Source: Candidatus Woesearchaeota archaeon (GTDB taxonomy: Archaea; Nanobdellota; Nanobdellia; Woesearchaeales; UBA525). From it: DNA of 38,445 bases. Each line of letters starts with the position of its first letter. The stretch's first letter is position 1. The translations under genes and the position numbers were made by a program. Under the pieces are notes generated by a model. The model was given only the letters and a program-made list of their open reading frames with translations. It was not told where the DNA came from and did not search any database. The stretch covers positions 1-38,445 of the forward strand of contig JAAOYH010000030.1 in the NCBI GenBank assembly GCA_018221245.1, in the 5' to 3' direction. This document shows positions 36,985 to 38,445 of this stretch, one piece after another.

Positions 36985-37362
36985 ATGAGTTCTATGGCGA
37001 AGAAGAAGCAAGGTGGTCTTTCCTCTATGCTATCTGGGTTGACTGAGCTCCTTTTCTCGAGCGTGGTGACCAAGGTAGAGGGTGAGGCAGACGTGCTAAT
37101 CCATAAAGTAGAGACGAAAGTAGACAACATCATCAAGAAGATTGATGTCAGGATAAAGCAGCATCACCAAAAGATGATGATAGACTTGCAAATATCTGCT
37201 CTGAATGGTGTCGCGTGGCTGTTTATGCTGTTTGCAATATTTTTCTATATGACTGAGTTCGTAGGATATTCAAGACACGCATCTTTCTTTGTGTTAGGCG
37301 CAATCCTGCTCGTATTTAGCTTATATCTCAAGTACAGAATGTTAAAAATGAGGGTGGTATGA
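36985..37362 (+). CDS. small membrane protein with N-terminal amphipathic region
   Basis: The 125-aa protein has a polar first half with amphipathic helices (VEGEADVLIHKVETKVDNII, KIDVRIKQHHQKMMID) and then two hydrophobic spans (GVAWLFMLFAIFFYMTEF and ASFFVLGAILLVFSLYL) with a short basic tail. The layout resembles small phage-holin-like (DUF1469-type) membrane proteins. Three in-frame starts exist (GTG 36982, ATG 36985, ATG 36994); TATA spacing slightly favours 36994. Its stop overlaps the next start (ATGATGG), so it is co-translated with the Lys-rich protein. Function unknown. Confidence 0.65.
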   Translation: MSSMAKKKQGGLSSMLSGLTELLFSSVVTKVEGEADVLIHKVETKVDNIIKKIDVRIKQHHQKMMIDLQISALNGVAWLFMLFAIFFYMTEFVGYSRHASFFVLGAILLVFSLYLKYRMLKMRVV

Positions 37363-37667
37363 TGGTAAAAAAGAAGGCTCCCAAAAGAAAAAAAGCAACG
37401 AAACGTAAGGCACCAAAGAGGAAGCTCACTAAGAAATCTGTGAAGAGAAATGTCAAGAAGACTGCGGCACAGATTAAGAAAGAGGAAGTGGTGCTGAGAA
37501 AGAAAGCCATTGCAGAGTTCAAGAAGGCTAAGCAGAAGCTTCTAGCAGCGGAGAAGAAAATGAAAGCCTACGCCAAGAAGAATCCTGACAAAGCGGTTGC
37601 TATCGCTGTAGGTGTTGGTGCTGCTATTGGTGCGGCTGTAACTGCAGTCATGAAGCGCAAGAAATAA
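37359..37667 (+). CDS. Lys-rich basic protein with C-terminal membrane anchor (DUF883-like)
   Basis: In this 102-aa protein the first 40 residues are almost all Lys, Arg, Pro, Ala and Thr (KKKAPKRKKATKRKAPKRK), like histone H1-type tails. A charged helix follows (KKAIAEFKKAKQKLLAAEKK), then KKNPDKAVAIAVGVGAAIGA and a final KRKK. The NPxKAxxxAxGVGxxxG end is the pattern of DUF883 (ElaB/YqjD) proteins, which in bacteria are membrane-anchored and ribosome-associated. This copy could tie nucleic acid or ribosomes to the membrane, an inference. It overlaps the preceding membrane gene by 4 nt. Confidence 0.7.
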   Translation: MMVKKKAPKRKKATKRKAPKRKLTKKSVKRNVKKTAAQIKKEEVVLRKKAIAEFKKAKQKLLAAEKKMKAYAKKNPDKAVAIAVGVGAAIGAAVTAVMKRKK

Positions 37668-37688
37668 TTTCTTTTTTTCATTTTTTTT
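37668..37688 (+). terminator. T-rich terminator
   Basis: 18 of the 21 bases directly after the stop codon are T (runs of 3, 7 and 8), a U-rich archaeal terminator without a hairpin. Confidence 0.75.
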
Positions 37689-37699
37689 CTGGAAAAAAC

Positions 37700-37725
37700 T
37701 TAAATAAGGATGTGGGAGGGGTGAG
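37700..37725 (+). promoter_or_regulatory. TATA box and ribosome-binding site of the FMN reductase gene
   Basis: TTAAATAA (37700-37707) is the likely TATA box; GGGAGGGGTGAG (37714-37725) precedes ATG 37729 by 3 nt. The two are so close that the ribosome-binding site would be lost if transcription starts at the usual distance. Confidence 0.4.
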
Positions 37726-37728
37726 AAC

Positions 37729-38268
37729 ATGGTGAAAATTGTTGTTATACAAGGCAGCTTGAACCAGGACTCTCGCACAGCAATAGTTGTGGCGGAGGCT
37801 GTCAAGAAGCTACAAGATAAGGACGTCGACCATGAAGTAATAGATCTCCGTGAGCTCAAACTACAGTTCTGTGATGGAAGAAGCATAGATGACTATAACT
37901 CAGACATGCAGAAAACTTACAAGACCATATCATCTGCGGACGGATACATCATAGGGATGCCAGTTTACCAGTACACTGTGGCAGGGCCGTTGAAGAACTT
38001 CATAGACATAATGAACCACGGCATGTACTACAAGGCTGTTGGAATGATATGCAATTCAGGAGGGATAAGATCTTATCTTGCAGCGGCAGACATGCTAAAG
38101 ATACTATCCTACGAGCTGTGGACTATCATGGTCCAGCCTACTGTGCATACTTGGCAAGGAAATTTTAAGGATGGTGAGCTCACAGATAACCATGCTCGTG
38201 AAAAGCTCGATCTTATGATAGAGAACGTGATAAGGTATGCTGCCGTAGAGCCCGCGAAGCCAGACTAG
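37729..38268 (+). CDS. NADPH-dependent FMN reductase family flavoprotein
   Basis: The 179-aa flavodoxin-fold protein matches the NADPH-dependent FMN reductase family: the phosphate-binding loop GSLNQDSRT (9-17), VIDLRELKLQFCDG, and the signature GMPVYQYTVAGPLKNFIDIM. A strand (AVGMICNSGGIRSYLAA) then holds the second flavin-binding loop. Such enzymes reduce flavins, quinones or metals with NAD(P)H. Length is normal (about 175-190 aa). It stands alone; its stop codon overlaps the end of a convergent gene on the minus strand by 4 bases. Confidence 0.93.
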   Translation: MVKIVVIQGSLNQDSRTAIVVAEAVKKLQDKDVDHEVIDLRELKLQFCDGRSIDDYNSDMQKTYKTISSADGYIIGMPVYQYTVAGPLKNFIDIMNHGMYYKAVGMICNSGGIRSYLAAADMLKILSYELWTIMVQPTVHTWQGNFKDGELTDNHAREKLDLMIENVIRYAAVEPAKPD

Positions 38269-38445
38269 TATGATTTCAAGATCTCTTCTACTAATCTAAG
38301 CATTTTTGGAGCTGCTATATCCATTACGCTGTTGGTCTGTTCGTGACTCACAGGGGTCTTATCCAGTCCTTCAGCGTAGTTCACATTTGAACAAATAGAA
38401 CAATAGGGAATCTCCATCTGTTTGCACAGAATTAACTCTGGAACG
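38265..38445 (-). CDS. partial protein, C-terminal 59 residues
   Basis: The minus strand is open from the window end to TAG at 38265-38267. The visible C-terminus contains a short Cys motif (LCKQMEIPYCSICSNVNYA), then KTPVSHEQTNSVMDIAAPK and a final helix (MLRLVEEILKSY). A CxxC with a third Cys eight residues before suggests metal or cluster binding, or redox chemistry. I do not recognise the family from this fragment; the start lies outside the window. Its stop overlaps the FMN reductase stop on the opposite strand. Confidence 0.6.
   Translation of the reverse strand, partial: VPELILCKQMEIPYCSICSNVNYAEGLDKTPVSHEQTNSVMDIAAPKMLRLVEEILKSY

Noticed and set aside
1..38445. CRISPR array, integrase, transposase or insertion sequence
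   Set aside because: No regularly spaced repeats with unique spacers and no protein with integrase or transposase motifs were seen anywhere in the window.

Overview
The window is archaeal chromosome. Direct signs are an aCPSF1/FttA-type KH plus beta-CASP nuclease next to a proteasome beta subunit, ribosomal proteins L1, P0 (L10) and P1 with archaeal tails, a DRG-type TGS GTPase, type IV pilins with class III signal peptides, TATA boxes about 25 bases before start codons, and tRNA genes without an encoded CCA. Many small conserved-looking unknown proteins and an S-layer-like lipoprotein make an uncultured lineage, perhaps DPANN/Woesearchaeota-like, plausible. That placement is inference; no 16S rRNA gene is present.

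Layout. 1-8.5 kb: tRNA-Val followed 10 nt later by a methyltransferase; a membrane protein; an acidic unknown; a secreted Tyr-rich protein; then a minus-strand block with an acidic coiled-coil protein, a nucleotidyltransferase with a helical tail, a two-gene operon (large xylose-isomerase-like TIM barrel plus a 485-aa unknown), a YhbY RNA-binding protein and a cis-prenyltransferase. 8.5-10.1 kb: a small unknown converging on the DRG GTPase. 10.1-18.6 kb: a type IV pilus locus with two membrane-anchored extracellular proteins, a winged-helix regulator with operator-like repeats, a coiled-coil protein, a secretion ATPase, two membrane platform proteins, a small membrane protein, three tandem pilins and the scar of a fourth. 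18.7-22.4 kb: proteasome beta, aCPSF1 and two unknowns.

22.4-29.6 kb looks accessory and is AT-richer in its core. It holds tRNA-Ser fused closely to an oligoendopeptidase F gene; a compact four-gene cluster (radical-SAM-like protein, phosphonopyruvate-decarboxylase-like ThDP enzyme, transglutaminase-like protein, methyltransferase); tRNA-Lys and tRNA-Glu; and small genes separated by copies of the tRNA-Glu 3' end, as left by serial integrations. 29.8-31.7 kb: an S-layer-like lipoprotein gene with a long T-tract terminator, flanked by a duplicated start region of the next gene, a DEAD-box helicase. 33.1-38.4 kb: small unknowns, the L1-P0-P1 operon, an archaeal coiled-coil protein, two membrane-associated proteins (one Lys-rich), an NADPH-dependent FMN reductase and a partial minus-strand gene that leaves the window.

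The best candidates for undescribed biology are the radical-SAM/ThDP/transglutaminase/methyltransferase cluster at 24.2-27.6 kb, the tRNA-Glu-derived cassette arrangement at 27.8-29.6 kb, and the operator-like repeats around the start of the pilus regulator. No CRISPR array, integrase or transposase was found. No stretch longer than 300 bases lacks a gene.
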